Below, piece after piece: positions 6,808 through 16,122 of a DNA stretch of 41,429 nucleotides. Source of the DNA: Pseudogulbenkiania sp. (GTDB lineage Bacteria > Pseudomonadota > Gammaproteobacteria > Burkholderiales > Chromobacteriaceae); NCBI GenBank assembly GCA_018260425.1, contig JAGLBD010000029.1, forward strand, positions 1 to 41,429, written 5' to 3'. Each line of letters begins with the position of its first letter. Positions within the stretch are counted from its first letter, which is position 1. The position numbers and the translations under genes were made by a program. The notes below the pieces were generated by a model. It made no database searches. It was not told the origin of the DNA and saw only the letters and a program-made list of their open reading frames with translations.

Positions 6808-8103
6808 TCAGCCTTGCTGCATCAAGGCTTCGATGTCATCAATCTGTTTCGGTACCGCCGAGGTGTACACCTCGCGGCCCTGTCCGGTCACCAGCACATT
6901 GTCTTCAATGCGGATACCGATAGCGTGGAAGGCTTCCGGGACGTTGGCAGCGGGGCGGATATACAGACCGGGTTCGATGGTGGTGCACATGCCCGGCTGG
7001 TAAGTCCGCAACTGGCCATCGACATGGCGCCGACCGACATCGTGCACGTCCAGACCGATCATATGCCCGATCCCGTGCATATAGAACTGTCGCCATGCAC
7101 CGGACTCCAGCACGCCATCCAGACTCCCGGACAGCAAACCAAGGTCGATCATGCCTTGCGCCAGAATCCGCAGCGCAACGTCGCCCGGTTTTGCCAGCGG
7201 AACACCTGGCCCCACCGCCTCGATGGCGGCGATTTCAGCGGCCAATACCACTTCATACACATCGCGTTGCGGCCCGCTAAACCGTCCGTTGACCGGGAAG
7301 GTCCGGGTGATATCGCCGGCATAGCCGTCATACTCGCAGCCGGCATCGATCAGCAACAGATCTCCGTCGCGCAATACGCCCCGATTGCTGACATAGTGGA
7401 GAGTACAGGCATTGGCACCACCGGCCACGATGCATTCATAGGCCGGGTGGCGCGCCCCATTACGGACAAAATGCGCCAGCAACTCGGCTTCAACCTGATA
7501 TTCCGCCATACCGGGACGAGTGGCGCGCATCGCGGCGATATGCGCCTCGGCCGAAATACGCCCGGCGGTGCGCAGCAGCCCGATCTCGTCCGCATCCTTG
7601 ATCAGGCGCATCTCGTCCAGACAATCCAGCAGATTCACATAACGGAGTGGTGCACTGATGCCCTGACGCTCCCTGCCGCGCAAAACTTCCAGCCAGTTTC
7701 CCACCTGCGCATCGAAGCCGCTGTCCTTGCCGACCGGCCAATGCAGCTCTTCCACCCCGGCCAGCAAGTCGGGCATGCGCTGCGCCAACTCGGCAATCGG
7801 CCAGGCTTCGTCAAAACCGAAGTTGGCCACCGCGCCCTCCGGTCCCTGCCGGAATCCGTCCCAGATTTCTCGTTCCAGATGTTTTTCCCGGCAGAACAAC
7901 AGCGACTTCCCACGCCGGCCATCCAGCACCAGCACGGCCTCCGGTTCATCAAAACCAGTCAAGTAGAGGAAATAGCTATCGGCACGGAAAGGAAAATGGC
8001 AATCGGCATTGCGAATGCACTCCGGGGCGGTGGGCAAGATCGCCACGGCATGGCCGAGGTGCTCCAGCAGACGTTGACGGCGCTGGCGATGCGAAGTTTG
8101 CAT
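6808..8103 (-). CDS. pepP: Xaa-Pro aminopeptidase (aminopeptidase P)
   Basis: A 431-residue protein with the aminopeptidase P N-terminal domain (residues about 1-130, with FRADSYFLYLTGFDEPEAV) and a C-terminal pita-bread metallopeptidase domain. The metal ligands are visible: DAGCEYDGYAGDITRTFP (two Asp), HGIGHMIGLDVHD (His), IEPGLY (Glu) and GIRIEDNV (Glu). It removes N-terminal residues preceding proline, in the cytosol, using Mn. It is first in a pepP-ubiH-ubi-dsbC gene string. The GGAG ribosome-binding site lies between the start codon and a strong upstream terminator only 16 bases away, so how this operon is transcribed is unclear. Confidence 0.95.
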   Translation of the reverse strand: MQTSHRQRRQRLLEHLGHAVAILPTAPECIRNADCHFPFRADSYFLYLTGFDEPEAVLVLDGRRGKSLLFCREKHLEREIWDGFRQGPEGAVANFGFDEAWPIAELAQRMPDLLAGVEELHWPVGKDSGFDAQVGNWLEVLRGRERQGISAPLRYVNLLDCLDEMRLIKDADEIGLLRTAGRISAEAHIAAMRATRPGMAEYQVEAELLAHFVRNGARHPAYECIVAGGANACTLHYVSNRGVLRDGDLLLIDAGCEYDGYAGDITRTFPVNGRFSGPQRDVYEVVLAAEIAAIEAVGPGVPLAKPGDVALRILAQGMIDLGLLSGSLDGVLESGAWRQFYMHGIGHMIGLDVHDVGRRHVDGQLRTYQPGMCTTIEPGLYIRPAANVPEAFHAIGIRIEDNVLVTGQGREVYTSAVPKQIDDIEALMQQG

Positions 8104-8118
8104 GGGAACTCCACTACG

Positions 8119-8152
8119 TAAAAAAACCCGCGCTGCCTGCGCACCGCGGGTT
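8119..8152 (-). terminator. Intrinsic terminator between yebC and pepP
   Basis: AACCCGCG pairs with CGCGGGTT (8125-8132 and 8145-8152) around a 12-base loop that has further pairing potential. On the minus strand seven U follow. It begins 20 bases after the yebC stop codon and ends only 16 bases before the pepP start codon. Confidence 0.85.
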
Positions 8153-8171
8153 GGTCTGATCGTGTTAAGGA

Positions 8172-8897
8172 TTATTCCTCGATCACGGCCGAGGTATACA
8201 CTTCCTGAACATCATCGAGGTCTTCCAGTGCATCCAGCAGCTTTTGCATGCGCACGGCTTCATCACCGGTCAACACTGTCTCGTTTTGCGGACGCATGGT
8301 CACTTCGCCCATTTCCGCCTTGAAACCGGCGGCTTCCAGCGTCGCCTTGATATCGGTGAACTGGTAAGGCGCGGTGATCACTTCCAGCGAACCGTCGTCA
8401 TTGGTCAGCACGTCATCGGCACCGGCTTCCAGTGCCGCTTCCATCAAGGCATCTTCATCGACACCCGGCGCAAACACCAGATAGCCGCAATGGGTGAACT
8501 GGAAAGCCACGCAACCGTCGGTGCCCATATTGCCACCGTACTTGGAGAAGGCATGGCGGACATCGGCCACGGTACGGGTCTTGTTGTCGGTCATGCAATC
8601 GACCATGACGGCCGCACCGGCGATACCGTAACCTTCGTAACGGATTTCGAGGTAATCCACGCCTTCGAGGTTGCCACTGCCACGGTCCACCGCGCGCTGG
8701 ATATTGTCCTTCGGCATGTTGGCGTCAAGCGCCTTGTCGATGGCCAGACGCAGACGCGGGTTGGTGTCGGCGTCGCCGCCGCCCAGACGGGCCGCAACGG
8801 TAATTTCTTTGATCAGTCGGGTAAAGGCCTTGCCGCGCTTAGCGTCGGCACGCTCTTTCTTGTGTTTGATGTTTGCCCATTTGCTGTGGCCAGCCAT
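8172..8897 (-). CDS. YebC/PmpR family protein (transcription or translation factor)
   Basis: 241 residues starting [14 protein letters not shown], the signature start of the YebC family, followed by [36 protein letters not shown] and EVTMRPQNE, and ending with the acidic [11 protein letters not shown] tail. Family members have been described as DNA-binding regulators (PmpR in Pseudomonas), and more recently as factors that help ribosomes through difficult sequences. The cellular role here is not shown by the sequence. The reading frame is open further upstream, but the ATG with GAGG five bases before it and the conserved first residues fix the start. It is probably monocistronic: a promoter-like sequence precedes it and a terminator follows. 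Confidence 0.93.
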   Translation of the reverse strand: MAGHSKWANIKHKKERADAKRGKAFTRLIKEITVAARLGGGDADTNPRLRLAIDKALDANMPKDNIQRAVDRGSGNLEGVDYLEIRYEGYGIAGAAVMVDCMTDNKTRTVADVRHAFSKYGGNMGTDGCVAFQFTHCGYLVFAPGVDEDALMEAALEAGADDVLTNDDGSLEVITAPYQFTDIKATLEAAGFKAEMGEVTMRPQNETVLTGDEAVRMQKLLDALEDLDDVQEVYTSAVIEE

Positions 8898-8932
8898 AAT
8901 CGCCTCAGTCTTGCGAGAATCGAAATCATGCC

Positions 8933-8961
8933 AGTTTAGCAGAAACCCAATCGCGCGACAG
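8933..8961 (-). promoter_or_regulatory. Possible sigma-70 promoter of yebC
   Basis: On the minus strand CTGTCG (8956-8961) and TAAACT (8933-8938) are 17 bases apart and lie about 36 bases before the yebC start codon. The -10 is good, the -35 weak. Confidence 0.4.
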
Positions 8962-8980
8962 TAGTTGACCCTGACGAGGA

Positions 8981-9760
8981 TCAAGGGCTTTTCTTGAGAA
9001 TGGCCAACATGAAGGCAAAACCCTGCTCGTAAATCGATTCGATGGCCGGAATCATCAAGGGCAAGACCAGGTACAGGGTGATGAAACCAACCGACAGGGT
9101 AAGCGGAAAACCAAACGAGAAAATGTTGAATTGCGGCGCAGCACGGGTCATGACCCCGATCGCCAGGCTGGTGACCAGCAAGGAGGCAATCACCGGCAGC
9201 GCCAGCCACAGGCCCCAGGCAAAGATATGTCCGCCCCATTCGACAATGTGCCGATAGGAGAGCACGTCTATGCTCTGCCCTACCGGCAAGCGGACAAAGC
9301 TTTCCGCCAGGGTGGAGATCAACACATGATGGCCATTGAAGGCCAGAAAAATCAGGAAGGTCATGGTCGAGAGCAGCTGCGAGACCGCCGGCACCTGTGC
9401 CGAACGCAGCGGATCGAACGCCACCGCAAAGCCGAGGCCCATCTGGTTACTCATCAGCAAACCGGAAAACTCGACTGCCGCCATCACCATGCGCATGACG
9501 AAACCGAGGCTCAGACCGATGATCACCTGCTGGGCGAGGATGATGCCGCCCGCTCCCGACACCACCGGCACATTGGGGAACGGCGGCAGGATCGGCACCA
9601 GCAGGGCCGTCAACATCACGGCAAGACCCGCCTTGAAACGGCGCGGCACCACGCGGGTCGATAGCAAGGGGTCAGCCATGAACAAGGCCACGATACGTGT
9701 AAACGGCCAGATAAAGCCGCCGATCAAGGCATTGATCTGTGCGTCGGTGATGGTAATCAT
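8981..9760 (-). CDS. fliR: Flagellar export gate protein FliR
   Basis: A 259-residue inner-membrane protein with about six hydrophobic segments, starting [23 protein letters not shown]. It includes [15 protein letters not shown], the conserved FliR/SctT stretch. FliR forms the FliP5Q4R1 export gate at the base of the flagellar type III channel. Its ATG overlaps the fliQ stop codon by one base (TGATG), so translation is coupled. It is the last gene of the fli operon; no intrinsic terminator is visible after it. Confidence 0.95.
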   Translation of the reverse strand: MITITDAQINALIGGFIWPFTRIVALFMADPLLSTRVVPRRFKAGLAVMLTALLVPILPPFPNVPVVSGAGGIILAQQVIIGLSLGFVMRMVMAAVEFSGLLMSNQMGLGFAVAFDPLRSAQVPAVSQLLSTMTFLIFLAFNGHHVLISTLAESFVRLPVGQSIDVLSYRHIVEWGGHIFAWGLWLALPVIASLLVTSLAIGVMTRAAPQFNIFSFGFPLTLSVGFITLYLVLPLMIPAIESIYEQGFAFMLAILKKSP

Positions 9761-10029
9761 CAGCCGATCATGGAAGGAATACTGTGGTACAGGCGTGTGG
9801 TGTAATCAATCAGGGTGTTGATCATCCATGGCCCCGCCAGCACCAAGGTAACGAACATCGCCAACAGTTTGGGGATGAAGGTCAGGGTCATCTCGTTGAT
9901 CTGGGTCGCCGCCTGCAGCACGCTCACCAGCAAACCGACCAGCAGGGAGACCAGCAAGGCCGGCGCCGCCACCAGAATCAATACATACATGCCGCCCTGC
10001 ATGATATTCACGACGCTTTCCGGACTCAT
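9760..10029 (-). CDS. fliQ: Flagellar export gate protein FliQ
   Basis: An 89-residue protein with two membrane helices (about 15-40 and 50-75) and the conserved segment LVGLLVSVLQAATQINEMTLTFIPK of the FliQ/SctS family. Several copies of FliQ pack around FliP in the export gate. It lies nine bases after fliP and overlaps fliR by one base. Confidence 0.96.
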   Translation of the reverse strand: MSPESVVNIMQGGMYVLILVAAPALLVSLLVGLLVSVLQAATQINEMTLTFIPKLLAMFVTLVLAGPWMINTLIDYTTRLYHSIPSMIG

Positions 10030-10038
10030 GAACTCTCC

Positions 10039-10785
10039 TCAACCGGTATAGAAACTTTGCACCAGCGACCCCATCAACAGGGTCCAGCCATCCACCAGCA
10101 CAAACAGCATCAGCTTGAACGGCAACGAGATCAGCGCCGGCGACACCATCATCATCCCCATGGCCATCAGGATGGTGGCCACCACCAGATCGATGATCAG
10201 GAAGGGGATGAACACCATGAAACCGATCTGGAATGCGGTCTTGACCTCGCTCATCACGTAGGCGGGAATCAGGGTTTTCATCGACACGTCGTTGCGCGTA
10301 GCCGGTCGGGGTGATTGCGAAATCTCGATGAAGAACGCCAGATCCTTTTCCCGTGTCTGGCGCAGCATGAAGGTTTTCATCGGTTTGGACGCTTCATCCA
10401 GCGCCTGCATATAGTTGATCTTGTCCTCGGAAAACGGTACCCAGGCCTTGGCATACACCTCGTCGAGCGTGGGCCCCATCACGAACAGGGTGAGAAACAA
10501 GGACATGCCGACAATGATCTGGTTGGACGGCGCGGTCATGGTACCCATCGCCTGCCGCAGCAGCGATAACACGATGACGATACGGGTGAACGAGGTCATC
10601 ATCAGCAGCATGGCCGGGATGAAGCTCAGACTGGTCATGAACAGCAGCATTTGCATGCTCAGCGAGTAGGTCTGGGCACCTCCCGAACCGGGAGCACTGG
10701 TCATCAACGGCAAACCGGCAGCATCCGCTGCCAAAGGCAACAGGGCCGGCAAGGCCCCGATCAACACGCGTAGTAATCGTTTCAT
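10039..10785 (-). CDS. fliP: Flagellar export gate protein FliP
   Basis: 248 residues. A cleavable signal peptide (to about residue 23, ending ADAAG) is followed by FliP/SctR sequence: FIPAMLLMMTSFTRIVIVLSLLRQA, the periplasmic domain around KDLAFFIEIS, and the C-terminal helices IPFLIIDLVVATILMAMGMMM. It forms the pentameric core of the export gate. Its first four bases overlap the fliO stop codon (ATGA). Confidence 0.96.
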   Translation of the reverse strand: MKRLLRVLIGALPALLPLAADAAGLPLMTSAPGSGGAQTYSLSMQMLLFMTSLSFIPAMLLMMTSFTRIVIVLSLLRQAMGTMTAPSNQIIVGMSLFLTLFVMGPTLDEVYAKAWVPFSEDKINYMQALDEASKPMKTFMLRQTREKDLAFFIEISQSPRPATRNDVSMKTLIPAYVMSEVKTAFQIGFMVFIPFLIIDLVVATILMAMGMMMVSPALISLPFKLMLFVLVDGWTLLMGSLVQSFYTG

Positions 10786-11231
10786 GAGGAGGACGTATCG
10801 GGACGTTTCCTTGTTTTGTCGATAGCCGCCTTGAGAAAGCGGGCAAACGGGTCAGCGGGTGCCAGCACCTCACCGGGCGGGGTTTCCGTGCGCGGCATGC
10901 GCGACAGCAGGTTGACCGCATGCGCCGTCACCCCCAGTACCAGCCATTCTTCGCCGACTTCGATGATCACCACCCGCTCGCGCTGGCCAACCATCAAGGC
11001 ACTGACCAGCTTCATGCGCCCTGCCTGACCGGCGCCAAGACGTCCGCCCAGTCGCTTGAACAGCGCGGCTCCACCCACAATCAATGCCAGCACGATGCCC
11101 AGACCGACAATGACCTGAGCCAGACTTTGCAACGGTGAAGGCGCAACCGCGGTCGCCACGGGCGCACTGGCCAGCGGTGCTGCCAGTGCGGCTCCCGGCA
11201 GCGCCAGCATGAAGGACAGTAAACGGCGCAT
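10782..11231 (-). CDS. fliO: Flagellar biosynthesis protein FliO
   Basis: 149 residues with a signal-like N-terminus, a single membrane helix at about 38-60 (VIVGLGIVLALIVGGAALFKRLG) and a cytoplasmic domain containing MVGQRERVVIIEVGEEWLVLGVT, which is diagnostic of FliO. FliO is a chaperone-like factor that stabilises FliP during gate assembly. I place the start at the ATG that overlaps the fliN stop by one base (TGATG); a GTG one codon earlier is possible. Confidence 0.92.
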   Translation of the reverse strand: MRRLLSFMLALPGAALAAPLASAPVATAVAPSPLQSLAQVIVGLGIVLALIVGGAALFKRLGGRLGAGQAGRMKLVSALMVGQRERVVIIEVGEEWLVLGVTAHAVNLLSRMPRTETPPGEVLAPADPFARFLKAAIDKTRKRPDTSSS

Positions 11232-11650
11232 CACTTCTGCAAGCGCCGGATACGTTCGGCGGGGGTAATGATGTCGGTCAAGCGAATACCGAACTTGTCA
11301 TTGACCACCACGACTTCGCCCTGGGCGATCAGACAGCCGTTCACCAGCACGTCCATCGGCTCACCGGCCAGACCGTCCAGCTCGACCACCGAGCCCTGTG
11401 CCAATTGCAGCAGGTTGCGGATGGCGATCTTGGTGCGTCCCAATTCCACGGTCAATTGCACCGGGATATCGAGGATCATGTCCAGATTGCCGGGCACCGG
11501 ATGGGTGGCATCCTCCGGCCCCAATTCCTGGAAGAGATTGCTGGCCGGCACCGGTTCCGCCGGCTGCGCGTCGGAGACCTCCTGCTCGGCCATGGCGGCC
11601 GCCCAGTCGTCCATGGAGATTTCGTCAGAACCGTCGGCTGCTGTACTCAT
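11231..11650 (-). CDS. fliN: Flagellar motor switch protein FliN
   Basis: 139 residues. A variable acidic N-terminal part (to about 60) precedes a SpoA domain with DMILDIPVQLTVELGRTKI, LLQLAQGSVVELDGLAGEPMDVLVNG and FGIRLTDIITPAERIRRL. FliN forms the lower part of the C ring with FliM and docks FliH-FliI. The ATG eight bases after the fliM stop fits family length; the frame is open upstream but would overlap fliM by about 50 bases. Confidence 0.94.
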   Translation of the reverse strand: MSTAADGSDEISMDDWAAAMAEQEVSDAQPAEPVPASNLFQELGPEDATHPVPGNLDMILDIPVQLTVELGRTKIAIRNLLQLAQGSVVELDGLAGEPMDVLVNGCLIAQGEVVVVNDKFGIRLTDIITPAERIRRLQK

Positions 11651-11657
11651 TGTTTCG

Positions 11658-12671
11658 TCACTCACTCTGTTCTTTGTCACTGGAGACCGGTTCTGCGAAT
11701 TCGTGCGCACCGGCGAGAACCTCGTCGACCCTCAAGGCGTACTTGCCCTGCAGTGTCCCGTAGTGGCATTCAAATACCGGGATACCGGAAATATCGGCGA
11801 CCAGCCGTTCCGGAATATCCAGGGTAATCACGTCACCGGCCTTTAGATTGAGGATTTGCCCCAGATTGACCTTGGTTTCGGCCAGCGTGGCCACCAGTTC
11901 AACCTCGGCAGCCTGAACCTGACGCGACATCAGTGTCACCCAGCGATTGTCGACCTCGGTACGGTCGGCCTGCATGGTGCTGGAGAGAATATCGCGGATC
12001 GGCTCGACCATGGAATAGGGCAGGCAGATGTGAAAATCACCGCCACCGGCACCCAGCTCGATATGGAAAGTCATCGCCACCACTACCTCGGTCGGGGTGG
12101 CGATATTGGCGAACTGGGTATTCATCTCGGAACGCAGGTAAGCGAACTCGATCGGGTAGACCGGCTCCCAGGCCTTCTGGCATTCCGTGAACACCACGTC
12201 CAGCAAGCGGCGGATAATGCGCTGTTCGGTCGGGGTAAAGTCACGACCTTCCACCCGCACATGGTAACGCCCGTCGCTGCCGAACAGGTTGTCGACCACC
12301 AGAAACACCAGATCCGGATCGAAAATCAGCAGACCGGTGCCACGCAGGGGTTTGGCATGAACCAGATTGAGGTTGGTCGGCACGACCAGATTGCGGATGA
12401 ACTCGGAGTACTTCTGCACCCGCACCGGCCCCACCGATATCTCGGCATTGCGACGAATGAAGTTGAACAGGCCAATGCGCAGGTTGCGGGCGAAACGCTC
12501 GTTGATGATTTCAAGCGTCGGCATCCGGCCGCGGACAATACGCTCCTGCCGGCCGATGTCGTAATTACGGACACCTTCCGCGTCTTTACCGCCGTCGTCC
12601 TCGTCGTCCTCGCCGGTGACGCCCCGTAGCAGGGCATCAACCTCTTCCTGGGACAGGATATCGTCGCCCAT
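11658..12671 (-). CDS. fliM: Flagellar motor switch protein FliM
   Basis: 337 residues. The N-terminus ILSQEEVDALL is the CheY-P-binding peptide. The middle domain (about 45-230) is CheC-like, with GRMPTLEIINERFARNLR and KPLRGTGLLIFDPDLVF. The SpoA domain at the C-terminus binds FliN. FliM sets rotation direction when phospho-CheY binds, so a chemotaxis system must exist elsewhere in the genome. It lies five bases after fliL. Confidence 0.96.
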   Translation of the reverse strand: MGDDILSQEEVDALLRGVTGEDDEDDGGKDAEGVRNYDIGRQERIVRGRMPTLEIINERFARNLRIGLFNFIRRNAEISVGPVRVQKYSEFIRNLVVPTNLNLVHAKPLRGTGLLIFDPDLVFLVVDNLFGSDGRYHVRVEGRDFTPTEQRIIRRLLDVVFTECQKAWEPVYPIEFAYLRSEMNTQFANIATPTEVVVAMTFHIELGAGGGDFHICLPYSMVEPIRDILSSTMQADRTEVDNRWVTLMSRQVQAAEVELVATLAETKVNLGQILNLKAGDVITLDIPERLVADISGIPVFECHYGTLQGKYALRVDEVLAGAHEFAEPVSSDKEQSE

Positions 12672-12676
12672 GACTC

Positions 12677-13195
12677 TTACTGGTTCTGGATGATGAAGGA
12701 GGTGAACTCAATGCTCTGGATCAGCTCTTCGTCACCCGAATCCATCGATTCGTTGATGATCTGTTTCACCTGGGCTTTGAGCTTCACCTTGCCGTCCGGC
12801 GTCGACAGCTCTTCAGCTGTCTTCGAGGACAACAGCAGCAAGACACCACTGCGGATGCGCGGCATGTAATCGGTGAACTTCTTTTTCGCCTCTTCGTCGA
12901 GCAGTTGCGCCTGCATGTCGACCTGCAGCAGCGAACCGCCGCCAGCCAGATTGACGACAAAGGTTTCCATCTTTTCGAATACCGGAGGACCTTCGTGTTT
13001 CTTCTTGGCCTCTTTCTTCACTTCTTCCTTCTGGACCCCTTCCGCTCCCGGTGCGGCATGGGCGCTGGTAAACATATAATAGGCCAGGCCACCGACAGCG
13101 CCCAGCAGCAGAATCAGCAGGATGATCACCAGCAACATCAGTTTGTTGCCGCCGCCAGCCTTCTTTTCCTTTTCAGGTTTTTTTTCTTCTGCCAT
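12677..13195 (-). CDS. fliL: Flagellar basal-body protein FliL
   Basis: 172 residues: a Lys/Glu-rich cytoplasmic N-terminus, one membrane helix at about 17-41 (LMLLVIILLILLLGAVGGLAYYMF), a second charged linker rich in Lys and Glu, and a periplasmic stomatin-like domain with LQVDMQAQLLDEEAKKKFTDYMPRIRSGVLLLLS. FliL rings surround the stator units and raise torque or stator stability. There is a gap of about 107 bases between fliK and fliL, the largest inside the cluster. Confidence 0.94.
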   Translation of the reverse strand: MAEEKKPEKEKKAGGGNKLMLLVIILLILLLGAVGGLAYYMFTSAHAAPGAEGVQKEEVKKEAKKKHEGPPVFEKMETFVVNLAGGGSLLQVDMQAQLLDEEAKKKFTDYMPRIRSGVLLLLSSKTAEELSTPDGKVKLKAQVKQIINESMDSGDEELIQSIEFTSFIIQNQ

Positions 13196-13302
13196 ATCTC
13201 ATCAGTCCGAACGGTTGTTATTACTGAATTCTAAACGAAATCGCACATCTATTTTCCAGTTTTCCGCACGGACTGAACAGAGGTCAACTACTTTTCACCG
13301 AA
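13196..13302. other. Gap between fliK and fliL
   Basis: This 107-base gap is the only sizeable break in the fli cluster. It is AT-richer than the flanking genes, which suggests an internal promoter, and on the minus strand TAGAAT is a possible -10. No clear -35, sigma-28 or sigma-54 element can be made out, and there is no terminator hairpin. Confidence 0.35.
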
Positions 13303-14217
13303 TCAGGCAAAGATACTCAACATATTACGGGCTGCCTGAATGGCGGCGAGCGCGTCAAGCCCCTCTTCGGCGGGGGTATCCTGCGGCTTTTGCGACTTGT
13401 TGTTCTGCTGGAAAGCCTGACGTTGCTCCTGCTGCCCGGAAAACACCTGGGCATCGGTCAACTGCAAACCACCGGCGGAGAGCATTTGCGACAAGCGCGG
13501 CAGATTGTTTTCGATGGCGTCGCGGGTCGCCGGATTGGCGGCGGTGAACATGACTTGCGCCGTCTTGTCGTCCAGCTTGAGCTGCACTTCGATGGGCCCC
13601 AGCTGGGGAGGGTTGATTTCGATGGTGGCCTTGTCCATTTTCACATTGGCCATGGCGATGACCTGATTGCCGATGGCACGTCCCCATGCCGGATCGCTAA
13701 CCGGAGTCGGAACAGAGAAGACCGGCACAGCGGCGGCCTTGCCGGTCGCCCCGGCATTGGCGTCCTGCGGCAACAAAGGCATGGTCATGGCTTTACCGAG
13801 CGGCAAATTTTGCAGGTCGTCAGCATCCTGACCGGTCGGTTTGCGGGATTTGGCTGACAGCAGGTCGGTCAGCGCGTCGGTCGCCTCGTCGCCCTTGGGG
13901 GTCGTCGCCAACACCAGCGGACGGTCTTCGATCTTGACCGGTTGCAAGGCCACAATCTGCAAGGGATCGGTCGCCAGCGCCACCGGGCGGGCCTCGGCTT
14001 TTTCCTTGGCAGGCTTTTCCTCCGCCTTGTCTTTGCTGCGACTGGCGGTGGCCCCCAAACCATCCAGACGGGTACCGAGCAATTGGGCGAACAAGCCCTC
14101 GGCCGGCAAGGCGTCAGCGCCTTCCAGAGCGGCAAACGGCGATGATGCGGCCCCGGCACTCCCGTTGGCACCGCTGGCAACGTTGACGGTACTGGTCGGC
14201 AAAACAGTTATGGTCAT
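13303..14217 (-). CDS. fliK: Flagellar hook-length control protein FliK
   Basis: 304 residues. The N-terminal two-thirds is low-complexity (Ala, Lys, Thr, Pro), as expected for the ruler part. The C-terminal domain at about 195-275 carries the substrate-switch motif INPPQLGPIEVQLKLDDKTAQV and HXX-like ANPATRDAIENNLPRLSQML. FliK is secreted while the hook grows and switches export from hook to filament proteins. The start chosen is the ATG with AGGGGAG about seven bases upstream. Confidence 0.9.
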   Translation of the reverse strand: MTITVLPTSTVNVASGANGSAGAASSPFAALEGADALPAEGLFAQLLGTRLDGLGATASRSKDKAEEKPAKEKAEARPVALATDPLQIVALQPVKIEDRPLVLATTPKGDEATDALTDLLSAKSRKPTGQDADDLQNLPLGKAMTMPLLPQDANAGATGKAAAVPVFSVPTPVSDPAWGRAIGNQVIAMANVKMDKATIEINPPQLGPIEVQLKLDDKTAQVMFTAANPATRDAIENNLPRLSQMLSAGGLQLTDAQVFSGQQEQRQAFQQNNKSQKPQDTPAEEGLDALAAIQAARNMLSIFA

Positions 14218-14265
14218 GGTGAACTCCCCTGCAAGATATCCCTTACAGGCAATTATCATGCCAAC

Positions 14266-14718
14266 TCAGTCACCCTCGCCGTGGCTACTGTCCCAGAACT
14301 TGCGCGCAGCAAATTCATCGGTGACTTTTTGTTCGCGCCGTCCGGCGATCAGCCGCGCCTTTTCATTTTCGCGTTCCAGCAATTTCTCGAAGGCCTTGAG
14401 ACGCTTGCGCGCTTCCGTCCAGCCATGCCGCTCCAGCACGTAATGTTGCGTCGCCCGGTCAACATCGCGCTGCTGGATTTCCACGGCATCGTCGAGCCGG
14501 GTGAGGAAGAGTCGCCAGTCTTGCCACTGGGCGATGGACATGCCCTTCATGCCACCATCGCACAAGCGCTGGCGGTATTCAGCGACAAAAGCATTCAGTT
14601 GCGCGAGTTTGCCTTGCGCCTGGGCGAGATGGTTTTGTGCGCGGCGCATCCGTTCGGCCGCAGCATCGACCTTCTCTTGGGCCAAACGAATGAGGAGAAC
14701 GTATTTGCTTTCCGCCAT
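14266..14718 (-). CDS. fliJ: Flagellar export chaperone FliJ
   Basis: 150 residues, almost entirely predicted coiled coil rich in Ala, Arg, Glu and Gln, with the FliJ-family start SKYVLLIRLAQEKVDAAAERM. FliJ sits like a central stalk in the FliI hexamer and links it to FlhA. It starts nine bases after fliI and is followed by fliK, the usual order. Confidence 0.88.
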   Translation of the reverse strand: MAESKYVLLIRLAQEKVDAAAERMRRAQNHLAQAQGKLAQLNAFVAEYRQRLCDGGMKGMSIAQWQDWRLFLTRLDDAVEIQQRDVDRATQHYVLERHGWTEARKRLKAFEKLLERENEKARLIAGRREQKVTDEFAARKFWDSSHGEGD

Positions 14719-14727
14719 GACGCCGCC

Positions 14728-16122
14728 TTACAGCAACACGTCGTGCATCTGGGTTAGCGTGGAAGCAAAATCATGGGACTCGTGCATCGGCTGCGTCAGA
14801 AAACCGGTCATCGGCAACTGGCGGCGAATCGCTTCATCGAGCATGGCGTCCGACCCCGGCACGTAAGCGCCGACACTGATCAGGTCGCGGTTGCGTTGGT
14901 AGCGCGAATAGAGTTGTTTGAAACGACGGGCAAGATCGACTTGCTCACGGCTCACCACATCGACCATGACCCGGCTGATCGACTGTTCGATATCGATCGC
15001 GGGATAGTGGCCGGACTCGGCAAGCTCCCGCGACAAGACGAAGTGACCGTCAAGAATGGCACGCGCCGAGTCGGCGATCGGGTCTTGCTGGTCATCGCCC
15101 TCGGACAATACCGTATAAAACGCGGTAATCGACCCTCCCCCTTCCGGACCATTACCGGCGCGTTCGATGAGCTGCGGCAAACGCGCAAACACCGACGGAG
15201 GATAGCCTTTGGTCACCGGCGGTTCACCAATGGCAAGGGCAATTTCACGCTGCGCCATCGCGTAGCGGGTCACCGAGTCCATCAACAGCAACACATCCAG
15301 CCCCTGATCGCGGTAGTACTCCGCCAGCGCCGTCGCGTACGCCGCGCCATGCAGACGCATCAAGGGGGGCATGTCGGCAGGGGCGGCCACCACCACCGCA
15401 CGGCGTCGCCCCTCCTCGCCCAGAATGTTGTCGATGAAGTCTTTCACCTCGCGACCACGTTCACCGATCAGACCGACCACCACCACATCGGCACGGGTAA
15501 AGCGCGCCATCATGCCCAGCAGCACGCTTTTGCCCACCCCGGAGCCGGCAAACAGGCCCAAACGCTGACCGCGCCCCACGGTCAGCAAGCCATTGATGGC
15601 CCGTACGCCGACATCCAGCACATCATGCACCGGTGTACGCCCCAAAGGGTTGATAGGCTGGCTATGCAGCGGATAGAAGGCTTCGGGATGAATCGGACCC
15701 TGACCGTCCAGCGGACGGCCCAGCGAATCCAGCACCCGGCCAAGCAGGCTGCGCCCGACGGGCACCTGTCGCCCGGCCGGACCATTGACACGCGGCGCCA
15801 CCGAGGGTTTGTCGTAACGGGGAGGATGGCTCGCCGCCAATGGGCGAACCGGCGTACCAGGCAGCAGGCCCTGCACATTGGACAAGGGCATCAAAAAGAC
15901 TTTTTCACCGGAAAAACCCACCACCTCGGCTTCGATGGTATGCCCTTCGGGAAGGTCGATGCAGCAGGCGCTGCCGACCGGCAATTTCAAACCGACCGCT
16001 TCCATGACCATACCGGTCACACGGGTCAGCCGGCCGCATGGCGCGGACAAGGGCGTTTCTTCCACCACCCGGACACAATCCTCCAGATAGCCACGCAGCG
16101 TGCCGAGCCAATCACCCGACAT
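14728..16122 (-). CDS. fliI: Flagellum-specific ATPase FliI
   Basis: 464 residues, related to F1-ATPase beta. Walker A is [15 protein letters not shown]. Then come [14 protein letters not shown], the Walker B region [18 protein letters not shown] and [15 protein letters not shown]. It powers unfolding and release of export substrates at the flagellar base. The best start is ATG-TCG-GGT-GAT, six bases after AGGGGG. Two ATGs and a TTG upstream are in frame but overlap fliH more and lack a ribosome-binding site. With this choice it overlaps fliH by 11 bases. Confidence 0.95.
   Translation of the reverse strand: MSGDWLGTLRGYLEDCVRVVEETPLSAPCGRLTRVTGMVMEAVGLKLPVGSACCIDLPEGHTIEAEVVGFSGEKVFLMPLSNVQGLLPGTPVRPLAASHPPRYDKPSVAPRVNGPAGRQVPVGRSLLGRVLDSLGRPLDGQGPIHPEAFYPLHSQPINPLGRTPVHDVLDVGVRAINGLLTVGRGQRLGLFAGSGVGKSVLLGMMARFTRADVVVVGLIGERGREVKDFIDNILGEEGRRRAVVVAAPADMPPLMRLHGAAYATALAEYYRDQGLDVLLLMDSVTRYAMAQREIALAIGEPPVTKGYPPSVFARLPQLIERAGNGPEGGGSITAFYTVLSEGDDQQDPIADSARAILDGHFVLSRELAESGHYPAIDIEQSISRVMVDVVSREQVDLARRFKQLYSRYQRNRDLISVGAYVPGSDAMLDEAIRRQLPMTGFLTQPMHESHDFASTLTQMHDVLL

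Noticed and set aside
6214-8121. Long open frame on the plus strand opposite ubiH and pepP
   Set aside because: His/Arg/Gln-rich composition with no domain; it is the antisense shadow of two well-recognised genes in GC-rich DNA.
8965-8984. Imperfect hairpin at the end of fliR
   Set aside because: It has a mismatch, overlaps the fliR stop codon and lacks a U-run, so it is not supported as a terminator.
8898-9239. N-terminal extension of the YebC-family frame
   Set aside because: The conserved family start MAGHSKW has a good ribosome-binding site; the extension overlaps fliR antisense to its frame content and matches nothing.
13196-13302. Possible sigma-54 promoter before fliL (CTGGAAAATAGATGTGCG)
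   Set aside because: The GG and GC elements are 11 bases apart instead of 10 and the flanks fit poorly.
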